DNA of 64,000 bases from Acorus gramineus (taxonomy: Eukaryota > Streptophyta > Magnoliopsida > Acorales > Acoraceae), in contig CM060850.1 in the NCBI GenBank assembly GCA_030737835.1, positions 7,755,877 through 7,819,876 on the forward strand, given 5' to 3'. The translations under genes were made by a program, and so were the position numbers. The stretch's first letter is position 1, and the number at the start of each line of letters is the position of its first letter. Under the pieces are notes generated by a model. It was not told where the DNA came from and did no database searches. It saw only the letters and a program-made list of their open reading frames with translations. Below, piece after piece: positions 49,468 through 62,600 of this stretch.

Positions 49468-50839
49468 AAATCCTCAACAGCACTACTCCTATGTAGATCA
49501 CCAAAAATTGCACCTCTGAAATGGTCTGGCAGAACAACCAAAACAAGAGAAGTGGATATCAAGGATTGTGTATATATGGGTCAATCATCTAATTAACAGT
49601 CTATGAATGATGGAAGATTATACAACAAAACCACTCATTGAAAAATGACACGTACCCAGAGAAGAATGTCGGCTTGATTTTTTTTATTAACATTATATTT
49701 AACCACAACAAGGGTATATACGCACTGACACGTGCGATCAAATCCGAGTCCCTCTTTATTTATTTATTTATTTATTCATTGAATAACAGTTGGTTAAAAA
49801 TTATATAATTAATGGATAATTATATGATATGATATAGGTTTATGAGATTGAGATTAATTACAGAATTAAAAGAAAGACAGTGTGTAAGAGCAACTTCTTC
49901 ATTTTGGAGTTTTGAAGATGGAGATTGTTGGTGTGGCTCCAATGGAGCTTGAAAATGAAGATTCTCCAATACTTTGAAAGCCATTTGGTTTCCAGAGACT
50001 CACAGTTTGGCCTCCAAATGTCAAATCAAGCATTTGTTAAACCTACATGTATTTATTTATTTTTATTTTTTTTAGAATAGAACAACTTTTGATGAATGGC
50101 GTTTAACTTATATTTTATTATAAATTCTTAACTTGTTCTTTTTAGTTAATAAACATATGAAATTTAAAAAATGTGTTTAATTTGTGACAAAAAAATTTCA
50201 TTTAAAGTTCAAAAGCAATGTTTGAAAAATCGAACGGTTCAGATCAAACAACTGGATTGAATACAAGTCTACTTGCAATTTTACATACATATATTAAAAA
50301 AATTATATGTTAATACAGAGTTAATCTAATTTAGGTATTTGCATTTAAATTAAGACATAAATGTCAATAAACAATAAAAATGTAAAAGACAAGGTAGAAT
50401 GAGAATTTTAACAATTCAAAATAGTGATTTGAAAACCTACATAAAAAATTTGAAGATCCACCATTGAAGTTGATGAGTCTTCAAAATAGCAAAATCTTCA
50501 AATTAAAAATCCCCCTAAGGTTCAGGGATCTTAAAAAATTCAAAGTCTAACAACAATTTTTTTGAAATAAAAGTTGAAATAGATGCAGGAGCATACTTTT
50601 TTTTTTTTTTTACGAAATGGTAGGCACACGTCCTTAATTATATTTTCAAAGGAAGGGGATGCACAATGAGAGAGCATGCTACAACAAGTTTAAAGAGGTG
50701 TAATTTTTTTAACTACCTCCAACAGGTTCCGGTAAGAGAAGGCCTCTAGGGACAGTTTGAATGCCATCACTTATTGTATTGATTTAATTTTCCTAGATAA
50801 AAATATAAATGATACATATATCCCCTTTTGTTAGAGGAA

Positions 50840-51237
50840 TAAGATGTTATGATTTCGGATCTTGGGATGCAATCAATCAAAAGAAATAAACAAACAAATC
50901 GAAGCAAAGACACAAAAATTTACGTGGTTCGACAAATCTTGCCTACGTCCACGGAGCACACCAGAGATCAATCCACTATCAATGAAAAGTTTCACAATGG
51001 TCACACCGAAGATAAAAATCCTAGAGCCTAATGAAAAATATGATATGCCCTTTTATACTGACATCTCATTAAGGACAAAAAAGTTACACGAAAGACACAA
51101 AAAAAAAAAAAAAATTCTAGGGGCGCAGCCCCAGACCCCTCGAGTTGACCAGGCAGCTCGATCCCCGCGAGTTCTGCGGGGAGCTCGACCCCCGTTTGAC
51201 CCTGCGTAGCGTCAACAATCATCTGCGCATATCATCA
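50840..51237 (-). mobile_element. Probable LTR-derived fragment
   Basis: Contains ATTTACGTGGTTCGACAAAT followed by GCCTACGTCCACGGAGCA, phrases that recur in plant LTR-type repeats, then an A17 run and a GC-rich palindromic stretch (GATCCCCGCGAGTTCTGCGG). Possible TGT...ACA limits are 50844 and about 51237, but the flanking bases (AAGA and ATAT) do not form a convincing target duplication. It is a lone fragment with no coding region. Family not determined. Confidence 0.4.
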
Positions 51238-52479
51238 GGCTCCACAATATATAACATAAGAGAGTGGATGAGTTGAAAATTATAATAACGTACATGTTTG
51301 TTTTTTCAGTATTGATAAACGGTAATCTATTTTTACTTATTCATCCAAAATCATAATTACAATATAATAAGATAAAAAATTATAGATATTGAGCAAGTCA
51401 TCAAAGTTTTCTTTATCTCATATATAACTATTGTATACCTGAAAAAACCCTTCGGATCCTTTGTGTGGACCAATAAACAAGCATCAGATAATTTTTTATT
51501 GGTGAAAAATTAATATTTATATACATAAAAAATAATTGGTGCACTCTCATTATGTGGTTTTGTAACATTACGTCAGAGTTTTGGTGGAGTTGGTGATAGC
51601 CTGATTGTTCTTTAGTTGGCTTCTATAATTCATATTCAAGCACATAAGACATGGTGAGATGTCCTGCTTTATTGTTCTAGTTTCTTTGGTACTTTCTTTT
51701 TTGTTGACTGTTTATACACAAAACTATTTTGGATGGTTGTTTTAGGCAGTTGATTAGTGGAATACACTCACCAGAAAAAGAGCTTATCTTTGTTAGTAGT
51801 TGATAAAGAGTGGGACCACTATTAAATCATCTTGTCCAAAATTTTCTCCAATTAGTGGTTAACTAGCTGTCCTTTATAAGAAGACAGACTTGGCATAGGC
51901 AATTGTTTTTTTTGTTGAGATAATCAATCATTAAATTATTTCAATTAAACCAAAAAAAAAAAAAAATTGACTTTTTCATCTCTTGCTGCCATTCGACTTT
52001 TTCTTTAACATTCTATCCTGGTTAGTGATGCACTCAGTCAGTCAGTCATTCCTAACCATTATTATTATTGTTTTCAATAAAATATTATTTCTTTAATCTG
52101 ATATTATACATATATATTATACTTTGATTACAAAAAAATATTAAGAAATATGTATAATTTCCAAATATATAGGTTTATAAATGAGGCGTAAAATAAATTC
52201 AGTCTTATAGAGCTCATGAGATTTATAGAGAAAATGGAAAATAATATGTTCAACCCTCTATGTAACTTTATCCGCAATCATCACCATTTTTTTTTTAATA
52301 TGGATTCGTGCATTGAAGTATATATATTATTACAAAAAGTTATGTATATATTGAGATACACTAATACACTTTTTTCTTGTAAAAAAAAATAATAATTAAT
52401 TTTCACACACGACCATGCATTATCACAGTGTATAACACTTTTGGACTGTAGAAAGACAGAAAAATGGGCTTAGCAAATA

Positions 52480-52828
52480 AGTGAAAATTAGTTAGAATAA
52501 TCTTAAAATAAGTGTTTGGAATACTGGAATAAATAAGAATCCGTATGTCAGAATTAACTGGTATAAAGTGGTATATGGATTCCAGATGACCCCTGAAATT
52601 AAATTATTATAAGTTATTCAACCTAAAAGAACATATGGTCAATTATCAAATTAAGTGTGATCATTTTTTCATTTTTGTAAATCTTTATTCACATTTTATC
52701 CAAACAAAAAAAAAACGTTATTATTATATTTCCCAACGAAAATAATTCAAAAAAAAATAATCAATTTATTTTTATTTATACTAAAATAGTCATAAATCTC
52801 AAGATAACTTAATTCTCTATCCAAACAG
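52480..52828 (-). mobile_element. Diverged Tourist/Harbinger-like MITE
   Basis: Shares GAATTAACTGGTATAAAGTGGTATATGGATT, ATTTTATCCAAACAA and CCCAACGAAAATAATTCAAAA blocks with the copy at 20914-21356. The right end reads CTCTATCCAAACAGTGG. No clean duplication. It ends about 30 bp left of the (TA)n run that opens the microsatellite foldback. Confidence 0.55.
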
Positions 52829-52853
52829 TGGCTGAGAGAAAATTCCTGATCCG

Positions 52854-52857
<4 letters not shown>

Positions 52858-52895
<38 letters not shown>

Positions 52896-54402
52896 AGTGA
52901 TGGGGTGCGGTGTGCGCCCAACCAAAAAAAAAAAAAAAACAAATCCGTCGCACGACCCCCGACGACGCACGACCTCTCTCTCTCTCGACCTGCCCCTCTC
53001 TCTCTCGACCTGCCTCTCTCTCCACTCTCTCTCGACCTGCCTCTCTCTCTCTCTCGACCTGCCTCTCTCTCCACCCCCGACGACCGCACGGACCGACCCC
53101 CTGCCGACCCCCTTCCGACCTCCTGCCGACGACGCCGACCCCCTTCCGACCCCCTGCCGACGACGCCGACCCCCTTCCGACCCCCCCGTCGTCGCCCCCC
53201 GTCAGCCCCGTCGTCGGCCCCCGTCGCCCCCGTCGTCGTCGACCCCGTCAGCCCCGTCGTCGCCCCCCGTCGCCCCCGTCGTCGACCCCGTCACCCCCGT
53301 CGTCGACCCCGTCGTCGTCGCCCCCCGTCGTCGACCCCGTCACCCCCGTCGTCGCCCCCGTCAGCCCCGTCGTCGCCCCCCGTCGACGTCGCCTCCCCCC
53401 GTCGTCGTCGACCCCGTCGTCGTCGTCCCCCGTCGTCGACCCCGTCGCCCGTTTTTTTTTTCGTTTTTTTTTTTTTTTAAAAAAATATATATATATAGAG
53501 GGGCGATGGGGCGCCCCCGTGCGCCCCTCTCGTCGACCATGCGATCGACGTACTCGTCGATCGCACGGTCGACGTTATTTAAAAAAAAAAAAAACGAAAA
53601 AAAAACCCTCTCTCACGCCGTCTCTCTCTCTCTCTCCCTCTCGAAATCTCTCGAAGTCTCTCGCTCTCTCTCTCTCTCTCGCTGCATCTCTCTCTCTCTC
53701 GAAATCTCTCTCTCTCTCTCGCTGCATCTCTCTCTCTCTCGAAATCTCTCTCTCTCTCTCGCTGCATCTCTCTCTCTCTCGAAATCTCTCTCTCTCTCGC
53801 TGCATCTCTCTCTCTCTCGATCTCTCGCTGTCTCTCTCTCTCGAAACCACTACCGACCCCCGTCGACGACGACCCCCGTCGACGACGACCGTGACCCCGT
53901 TGACCCCCGTCACCCCCATCGACGACGACCGCGACCGACCCCCGTCACGGACCGACCCCCGTCGACGACGACCGCGACCCCCGTCGACCCCCGTCACCCC
54001 CGTCGACCCCGTTGACCCCCGTCGACGTCGCCCGGACGGGGGTCGGTCCGTGACGGGGGTCGGTCGCGGTCGTCGTCGATGGGGGTGACGGGGGTCAACG
54101 GGGTCGCGGTCGTCGTCGTCGGGGGTCGATTTCGTCGTCGTCGTCGTCGTCGTCGACGAGAGAGAGAGAGAGGGTCGACGGGTTTCGAGAGAGTTCGAGA
54201 GAGAGAGGGTTTCGAGAGAGAGAGTTCGAGAGAGAGAGACAGCTGTCGACGGGCTGTCGACGTGTTTTTTTGTTTTTTTTTTGTTTTTTTTAATTGACAA
54301 TCCGATCGAGGTCCATCGATCGGACGGTCCAAAAAACGGGCGCACGATGAGGTGCACCATGCGCACGGTCGCACCCCATCGTCGGTGTATATATATATAG
54401 TT
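52858..54402. repeat. CpG-dense foldback built of layered microsatellites, bounded by (TA)n
   Basis: A (TA)n run (52858-52891) leads into GTGATGGGGTGCGGTGTGCGCCC. A second such end, GCGATGGGGCGCCCCCGTGCGCCC, follows an internal (TA)n at about 53486-53498. The same end appears inverted at 54340-54388 (GCGCACGGTCGCACCCCATCG) before a last (TA)n at 54389-54402. From 53499 to 54388 the layers are mirror images: terminal repeat, CGATC-rich block, A-run against T-run, CTCTCTCGAAATC repeats against GAGAG/TTTCGAGAG repeats, and GACGACGACC against GGTCGTCGTC, with the turn near 54030. The 52892-53470 part has a matching left half (A16, CT repeats, GTCGTC/CCCCGTCG repeats). The long Pro/Arg/Ser frames on both strands are low-complexity by-products. 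Confidence 0.85.
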
Positions 54403-54484
54403 AGTTGGAGAGCATATCAACCTCCCTTGTTGAAACTCTCAATACAAAAACACAGACACACGTACACACACATCCACGAATCCT

Positions 54485-57400
54485 TCACGAGCACGGCCGA
54501 GGCGCCTGCAACCGGTTACAAATGTCGATGACCTCCACGACGGGCGCCCAATCCCCGAAACTCCGCTCGACAAACTGGTAGGCGATGCCGGCGTCCCCTG
54601 CCCCAACGACAAAAAGCCCGCCCATGACGAGCCCCTCCCCCACCCAATTCATTTCCATTCCGGTGGCCTTCGCGCGCTTGTAATTTGCGCGCGTGCGCCT
54701 GTTGAGGAGCGCCGTTATGAACCGCGTCCGCTGAAGCTTCCCCCCGCCGAGCGCCTTGAAGAAGTCCTTCTTCCGGTCCAGGACTACTGTGCCTCCCCAG
54801 TACCTCGGCCAGAAGTCCTTCACCTGGTAAAACAAAATGGAACACCATTCAAAACAAGTGCTTCTCGGTGTGGCGTTTGGGAATGAATTTAAAAAAAAAA
54901 AAAACAGAGAATTTTTAGCTTCGGTTCCGTTTAAATATGTTTTTGGGTGGAGTTTGCATTTTAAAAGTCAAAAACGACGATTTCATTTTCGTGTTTCAAA
55001 TCCGGATTCAAATGTTTTCTATGCAAATTTTTTGGAGTTTCAAATTCTCCTAAAACATTATTTTTAAAATAGAGACGGTTTTTTAGAATTTGAGTAGTTG
55101 AACCTCATTGAAATGGAATCTCAGACAGTTTTGAAAATGTTTGAAAGTACTTAATTCAAACTTGTTTTCAAATGACACTAGTGATCTTAGCTTTTCAAGA
55201 AGACAAAAGACACTGTTTAATTATAAAAAAAATATTTCTTTCAATAATCTAACAAAAATATGTTATCAGAAAAAATTATTTTCAAAACCTATTTTTAAGC
55301 GACAGCTATTTTTGAAATGCGATTTCAAAAGCACCCATAAAAAAATCGTTTAGAATTTGTTTTTTTTTAAAATGTATCTTTACTAGTGAAAAATTATTTT
55401 TTATAACTAAAAATTGTTTTTGCTTTATTAAAAAAAAACTAGGATAGATGGGGGTGTTTGAAAATTAGTTTGAATTAAGTATACTCTTTCAGAAACAGAA
55501 TCCCCCCAATAAACTGTGTAAGTTTGTTTCTATACACTACAAATTGAGTGTCTGAAAATCAAAGCATGAATGAGCTATGGAAGTGCCTCAGACTCAATTT
55601 CTTCATGAAAAATGGCAATCAAGCGAAAACCAAGCGCATCAAACACTGGCTTCCGCGCATAGAGCTGGTGCGCTTCCGCTCTACACATGACACATCTGCA
55701 ACACATTCAAAATTATTATTATAACAATCAAACACTTCAAAAAAATTCAAATATAAATATAAAACTACCAACATAATGACGAGTCCAGATTCACTCAGGA
55801 CTGACTTGAGTCAGTTTTATCAGTACCGAACTGCACAGCTAATTGTTTGGTATATATTCCTCTCTTTTATTTGATATGGTCAGCTATTGAAGAAAACATG
55901 GATTCTTAAGTATCATCAATATCCAATAGGAGTGTGAACATGTACCTAGCAATTGATTGTACAGTTTGATTTATAGGTTGTGTGGTTCGATTAAAGGGCT
56001 TTACAGATTGGTACTGACAGAACTAATCGAAAGTCAATCCTAACTGGATTCAGACTCTATAATGACTCTTTCATTCCGGTATACATTACCCAGGGCGACG
56101 AATGCATAGTAAAACCGCCGGCTTATCCTTCCAAAGCTCAGAGGCCTTCACCACCTCGGCGGAAGCCCTCAAATCCATGCCCGCCCCGATGCGATACTCC
56201 GCCGTGAGCCTTTCGACCACGACGTTCTCTATCGAGGAGTACGACGCGACGTCTTCCCCTATCGGCGGGGGCTTCACGCACCCACAAAGAATGGGCGGGA
56301 CGGGCTCTGAGGCGATCACGCCTTTGAACACGCGCCCGTCCTTGATCCCGACGTCGGCAATTGAAACCTACAACGGATCGGATACGGATCACATATTTTA
56401 GTATCTAATCATTTGGACGGATATTAATTTTTCAATTCGGATCTCTTCGGATGCGAATGATATTTTTGGAATAATCAACATGTTTAAATATTTACATTAA
56501 TTTGAATAATTAAGTGATATATTAGAGAGGGTTGAAAATTAAAATTGAGTTTTTAAGAATTATTATCTCTTTTAGATATCATACATTAAAATTTAATAGT
56601 AATATAATATATTATGATTGTGATTAATCATACAAGATAATAAATATGAACAATATATAATAAAAACATATAAAATTTTATAATATATGTTGGATTTAGA
56701 TATTTTTCAGATCGGGTATACTGATATCCATATCCGTACTCCGGATATTCGAATATCGCACATTTTTTATTTTTCGGATACGGATTTTTTTTCAGATAAT
56801 TTACAAGCTTACCTGCACTGACCATTCGAACTTCCCTGACGCGCTTTTTAGGGTGGCGTCACGGAGTGGGACTTTCATGGACTTGAGCTCCCTTGAGTGG
56901 GTGGAGAGGTGGTTGAGGGAGCGGGAGTGGAAGCGGATTGCAGAGGTGGCATCAGAGAATTTGACGGCATGGTTGCGCTTCATGGCGAATTGGGTTGTGA
57001 GGGTGTGGGTGGTGGAGGCGAGGAGCTGGGGGAGGGTCTTGTTGGAGGATTCGAGGCGGTCGGCGTAGTGCATCAGCATTAGGTCGTGGAGGTAGGATCG
57101 GAGCTCCAACGCATCCTGACTTGAAACATGAAGAAATGATATGCTAGACATTGTGAACATTCGAATTGCAACATACGCTTGGTCCATTCTACAGTCATAC
57201 TGGCATTTGTCACGTCAGCAACACAAAGATTAGAATTGTCTATATACATTTTGGTATCTCAATATATTCTCTGTTATGAAAACATAGAAAAATGCACTCA
57301 ATTCGCCAGAGGTTGAACATCATTTTTTATATAAAAGAATGTGTTTCATTAGAAAATTTCATATAGTAGGAACTGCAAATGGGACCACAAACAATGCACA

Positions 57401-58164
57401 ACATATAATTTTTTCCTCACAACATATATACGTTCCAATGGGGTATTATTGTTCGCTCTGTGTTTTTTTTTATAAAGAAAATTATACATACATAAATGTT
57501 GTATTTTTCTGTTATACGTTAATTTCCACGCAGAACAGTTTAATCTGATTTTTTATGCTATTTGTCATGATTAAATTGTAGAACGTATGTTAGGATTGCA
57601 ACAAAACATTATTCCTTTAAATTAGGTACATGACATACAACTGAATTCAAAGTAATTATCTGATTTCCCTCACCATCATTTCAGACATTGTAACTTCAGT
57701 TTTACAATAGAAATCGTTGTAACAATTGTCCATCTTTAGCTAAAAAAAATATTGATTCTAGAATTCAAAATAATTATTGATTCTATGCATCCAAAATTTT
57801 ATGATAATTATATTGAGATTCCTCTTCATCCCCCTAAGAAAAAACCATCATTCCCCCCCATCTAGAATGTTAGAATTGCATTTTATCATTCATTCAAATT
57901 GGGAACAACTAGAACCCATTCCAATCACAAAAACGTGTGGAACAAAAAAAAAATTCTTTCGTTAACAGGAATCTAAAACAAAATAAAGAACACATAACAT
58001 AAAATTCTGACCTTTTGTTTCTGGGTCATGTTAATACGATCCATATCGTCGGAATTCAAAGATTTCAGCGTCGGAACGTCGTCCCAGCATTCCTCAACCA
58101 GCCTCGGCACCAGCTCCTTCAACGCCCCATCGCCGACGAACTCCTCGACCGAAAAAGATCCCAT
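54485..58164 (-). CDS. SAM-like domain plus peroxiredoxin-like-2 (AhpC/TSA_2) protein
   Basis: CDS exons: 58164-58012, 57115-56813, 56367-56090, 55695-55587, 54823-54485; the phases join to 393 aa. Introns 1-3 are GT-AG; intron 4 must use a GC donor (GAG|GCACTT) with a normal CAG acceptor, matching the exon end of the paralogue. Residues about 1-60 look like a SAM fold (LKELVPRLVEECWDDVPTLKSLNSDDMDRI). Residues about 60-210 are a plant-specific middle part. From about 225 a thioredoxin-fold PRXL2/FAM213-type domain follows: KPAVLLCIRRPG, then Cys246-Val-Met-Cys249 as candidate redox pair, RAEAHQLYARKPVFDALGF, WPRYWGG, FFKALGGG, GGLFVVGAGDAGIAYQFVERSFGDWAP. No signal or plastid peptide is evident. 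The family is linked to thiol antioxidant activity; the role here is inferred. Confidence 0.88.
56368..56812. mobile_element. Probable MITE in intron 2 of the peroxiredoxin-like gene
   Basis: Most of this intron is AT-rich with GGATACGGAT/ATCCGTATCC-type phrases at both ends: ACGGATCGGATACGGAT near 56372 and CGGATACGGATTTTTTTTCAG near 56776, plus GATATCCATATCCGTACTCCGGATATTCG around 56721. Such ATCCGATATCC-rich sequence is common in plant class II non-autonomous elements. No target duplication was identified, so the limits are those of the intron. Confidence 0.4.
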
Positions 58165-59679
58165 TGATTCTCGATTTTGTTTCTGATTAATCAATGAATT
58201 AATCTTTGAGAGAGTTCAAACAAGGCTTTTAATTAGGCCTTCCATGCAATATTTAGTCAAATCAAATCTAAATCTTGTTTTGGTGTATAACAATTTGTGT
58301 GGATTCAAGCTGCTTAAGAATTTATGTATGCGTGGGACACTGAGAGCCAATATTACGGATTCTGTTGCACAAAGGGCTAAAAATAGTGAAAGGGAAATTA
58401 CAATTCCAGTCCTTACCTCTCTTTATAATCCACTATTAGTTTTTTTTTAATTCAAATTAAGTCCCTGGAAAGAATTCCTAACGAGGAATTCTAATGCTTA
58501 GTTGAGAAAATCTCAGATGCACAGAATCATTCATGAAACATTGTGTTTTTATATCCGGAGAGAACTAGAATTCAAGACATGTGGATAGCAAATCTATGAT
58601 CTAGTTATAGAGTAAATTTAAAAGGGATTTATGTTTTAAAAAAATTTATTTAGGGGCCTGAGTGCAAATAGTATATTAGCCAATGTTAATTGGGTTTAGA
58701 GGATGGAATTGGAACGTAGTTGCTTTTTATTGGGCATCAAGGATTGAGGGGGGGCTAAATTGTGAATAGTACAACTTGAGGGGCTTTATTATAATTAATC
58801 CACTGCAGGAACTTGAAATGTAATAATTCTGAAGAAAGGCCCTCAACGTAAATTTGACCATTTCTCCTTGAATAGGACAACATGACCAAGTTAAACCGGA
58901 TAAGTCAAGGATAAGAAAACAACACTCTACAGAAAATCACTCAATTTTGTAGTATTTGAAGAGTTATGCATGAATTGGATATTCAAACTTTTGGACCAGA
59001 CCCATTGATTTTGTTATTGAAGCAGTCTATTCCAAACTAATCTTTTTCTGTTATCTAATTAGCTTCTTATTATTTCTGAGTTGCTGGGCAAGATAAGAAT
59101 TTATCAAATTTTACTTATTGAGACTCAAATTCAGAATGCCATTTACTTTTTGAGAGAAAAATGATCCACTAACAAAAAAAAATTGATTTAATTTGTGACC
59201 CAAACTAATATAAGATCAATCACATATGTCATAGCATCAATATTAAAAAGTGATAAGATGACACGTCCTTTTGTGATAGTTTAACTCACCAAATTAGTTA
59301 AATTTTTTATAAGAGAATCAACACTCTTTTAGAGACCATGTGTGCAAATGAAAACTTTTCTTTAATGATTTTTGTCATCGTTGTTTTCTCAACCTCTATC
59401 CTCACTTTATGTGTATATAACATTTATAGAGAGATGAGATCCAGATGATATTAGATCTCTTCAGGTCTCGCCAATTTTTAATGTGAAATTGATATGTGAC
59501 TAAATTAATTATAAAGTCAATACGTTTCACTACCTCATTTTAAGCCAACAAGATTTGATGGGATTTGGACACCGCTTATTAATCTCATCCTACATGGATA
59601 CATGATACTAATTTGTGCAGAGAAAAAACAGGACAAGCAATACTAATCAGTACCACATACAACAATTCCTCAACTGAGC
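58165..59679. other. Promoter side of the peroxiredoxin-like gene and 3' side of the U-box gene
   Basis: About 1.5 kb AT-rich spacer. The first few hundred bases should hold the promoter and leader of the peroxiredoxin-like gene, and the last few hundred the 3' UTR of the U-box gene. I see no other gene and no clear mobile element. Confidence 0.5.
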
Positions 59680-62600
59680 CTACAAAACAACCTTATTTGA
59701 GAATCCCGGCATCCTGTTCAGGTGCCTCAGTATCCTCTCAGCCATCTGCCTAGTATTGCCCTCCCCGTGGTGGAACGCCCTCACCAGCGTGGAGGGCAGC
59801 GACCGATCCCTCGATATATCATCGAAAACCACAGATCCCTCCCCTCCCCGCATCAAGAACTGCTCGATCACCCACAACAATCTCCTCCGCACAGACTCCT
59901 CCCGGTGGTCCTTCAGTGCACCCAAAACACGTCGCACCACATTCGCCTCGCTTAGCAAGACCACACTCTTATCAACATCAACTCTCTCATCCAATAGAGT
60001 TATAATAGCAGCCAATGCAGCCCCCACAACCTTAGAATTCTCACTCTCCAGACACCCAATCAGCCTCTCCACAGCCTTTGCATCCAACAAACAGAATGTC
60101 TCATGTGAAGAACAGACCCCCCTGTGAATTGGGCAAACCATCAATTTGTACTCCTCTGTGGGATAAATTGTAAAACACCCACTAAAGATCCTCTGTAGGA
60201 AACTCTTCTTGACTTGGATTTCTTGGGGAATCTTGGATAGATTCACAGATTCTGATGATAGATTCTCTAGTCCGACGGCTGCGAGTCTCTGCACTTCATC
60301 ACTTCCTGTTGTACTAATAAGCAACTCAGTGAACACTGAAGTCAGATTGTGTGCTCTTGCCATTTTTAGTATCTGAGGATCATAAAGTGTGGCTGTGAAT
60401 CTCACTAGGATGCCCACCAAGCCTTCCAAGTAAGGCGTTGTGAACCTGCTCGTCCTGGTCTCCCCTCTCTGGACTTCATTGAACCTTTGTAGTATTGTAG
60501 TGACTGTGTTCTTCTCAAGTAGTGCTAGATTGAGTGTTAGATTCTGGTACGGTAGCTTTGCGAGGAAGTTCGTGAAGATGGCGTGCTTTTCGGTGATTTG
60601 GGTCCTTTCGAGCTTCTCAATTAGACTTTCGGGCTGGCCTCTGGTCCTACAAAGCCTGTCTGAAATGGTGTGGCCAATGTGGGGTGAAAGCGTGGTTAGC
60701 AACTTCGCGCAGGCAATGTTGAGCTCTTCTTTTGGGGAGTTTAGAAGCTCGATCAAGGCATGGCTCATGTCGTTCTCTCTTATCACTGACACGATTCTGG
60801 TGGTCGCATCTGGTGATCTTGTGAGCGACGAAAGGATCCTTACGAGGCTCGTGTTGAGCTCTTCGGGAGAGGAGTTGTGAAGCATGTGCACGATGTTGTA
60901 GACCACATAGTCGGACGCCATCCTGTGCCCACGCGAGTTCACTTGGAGTGCCTCAGGGTCTAAAATCACGCCCAATTCAAGTATGTTTGCGAGGATCAAC
61001 GCGGCCTCCGAATCTGAATTCATGGGCTCGTTGTAGATTCTTCGGGTGAAGAGTTCTTCGATCATGATGGGGACAATGCCTGACTCGACTAAGGTATTTG
61101 CATTCGATCGGTGGGAAGAGATCTGTGTGAGAGCCTTGAATGCAGATTTCCTTGTCAGGGTGTTCCCACTGTGGACCATTTTAATGAGGGATGCTGAGGC
61201 TCTCTCGGCGACATATAGTTTTGTGTCATCGTTGAGGACGATCTCACCGAGATAGCTTCCCATCTCCATTTGCATCTCTTCAGAACCTGTGTTGGAATCA
61301 TTTGCATTTAGAGTAGTAAAATTAAGAAACGCAAAGACAGAAACAAATGTTACAAATATGTTGGCTTTGATAAAGAATGCCATTGAGTCATACATTCAAG
61401 TTTTGTATGACATACTGTGAAATAGGGGAAGCTTAACCTTAACTTCCCCAAGGGAATGAATTCCTATTGATCAGTTTTATGTAATTTGGGCATATGGATT
61501 GATGAAGAATAATGGCCCAAAAATTATGATTAATGACATGAGAAGAATATGTTTTTAAACAAGTCATTATGATAATATATTATGCTTGATATACACCTTG
61601 GATCACATGAAGGGTGAAAACTATTTGAGAATCGAACCTTATTTGATTCACGGATAGCTTATCCAGGCATAAAGCAGAACAGAAGATAACTTTAGTTTCT
61701 TTCTTATTATAATATAGTTATATTTTTTAATGGATAAGAAGGAATAACTTATACCTGCATCCCATCTAAACCTATCAGGATTCATTCTAACTTAATGAAG
61801 GCATTACTATTGTAGTTTATCTACACTAAAAAAAAAAACATGATCTTTTTTCTAGAATCACATCTATATTTCATTTATACAGATTTCTTATTCACAAAAT
61901 AAATGGAGCCTAAGAACCAAAGGGAGCATGAGATACCCAGAGAACTCTGTTTTCTCATAATCAAATTAATCTCTATCTAATGCCTTAAGTAATCTCATAT
62001 TTTTCTTTTGAGCATTCAATGATACAAGCAGACCTTACCTTCAATAAGATTTCTCAGAAGTGGCTCCAAAAGTCCATTCTCTGCCATGAATTTTATATTC
62101 TCCGGATATTGCTCCAAATTCTTCAGAATCTCCCCTGCCTTCTCCGCAGCGAAGGCATCAGCAGAGTCGCCGAGCTTTATCGTGATCAACATCAGTATTC
62201 CCCCAGCAACAGATCCAATTCTCTCGCAAAGTGTTCGAGACTTAGACAGCTCAAGCAAGAAAGAAACCGCCGCATGCCTCTCCGAGTGGTGATCGCTCGA
62301 CAACATCTTCATCGCCGTCTCAATAGCATTTGTGTTCGCAATTATTTCCTGCATATAACATAGTGATAGTAATCAAAGCACATATCATATACATATGGAA
62401 AAATGTTAAGGATTTGCAGTCTCAACATGTTTTGAATTTTTTTTGTAAGGTAAAGTACATAAATGAATTGAATACATACTCTCCTGCATTTTCTCTAATT
62501 CATCTAATTGAGTATATACTCAATTAGATATTTCATATACATGTTAGAACTACAAGAATGACTGCAGAAATGATTGATTGTACTATAAGACCTTTCCATG

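Larger units (their letters stand above)
49468..52850. other. Intergenic region between the two peroxiredoxin-like paralogues
   Basis: AT-rich DNA with a (TTTA)n run at 49760-49778 and no supported gene. It contains the LTR-like fragment at 50840-51237, a partial 280-bp dispersed repeat at about 52240-52450 and a MITE copy at about 52480-52828. The stretch 51240-52230 shows nothing I recognise. Confidence 0.5.

Noticed and set aside
52828-54420. Open frames of 191-395 residues rich in Pro, Arg, Ser and Leu on both strands
   Set aside because: They overlap in several frames and both strands and consist of translated CT, GTC and CCCCGTCG microsatellites. No domain or codon bias supports coding.
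60440-60880. 146-residue plus-strand frame
   Set aside because: It is antisense to the ARM-repeat exon of the U-box gene.
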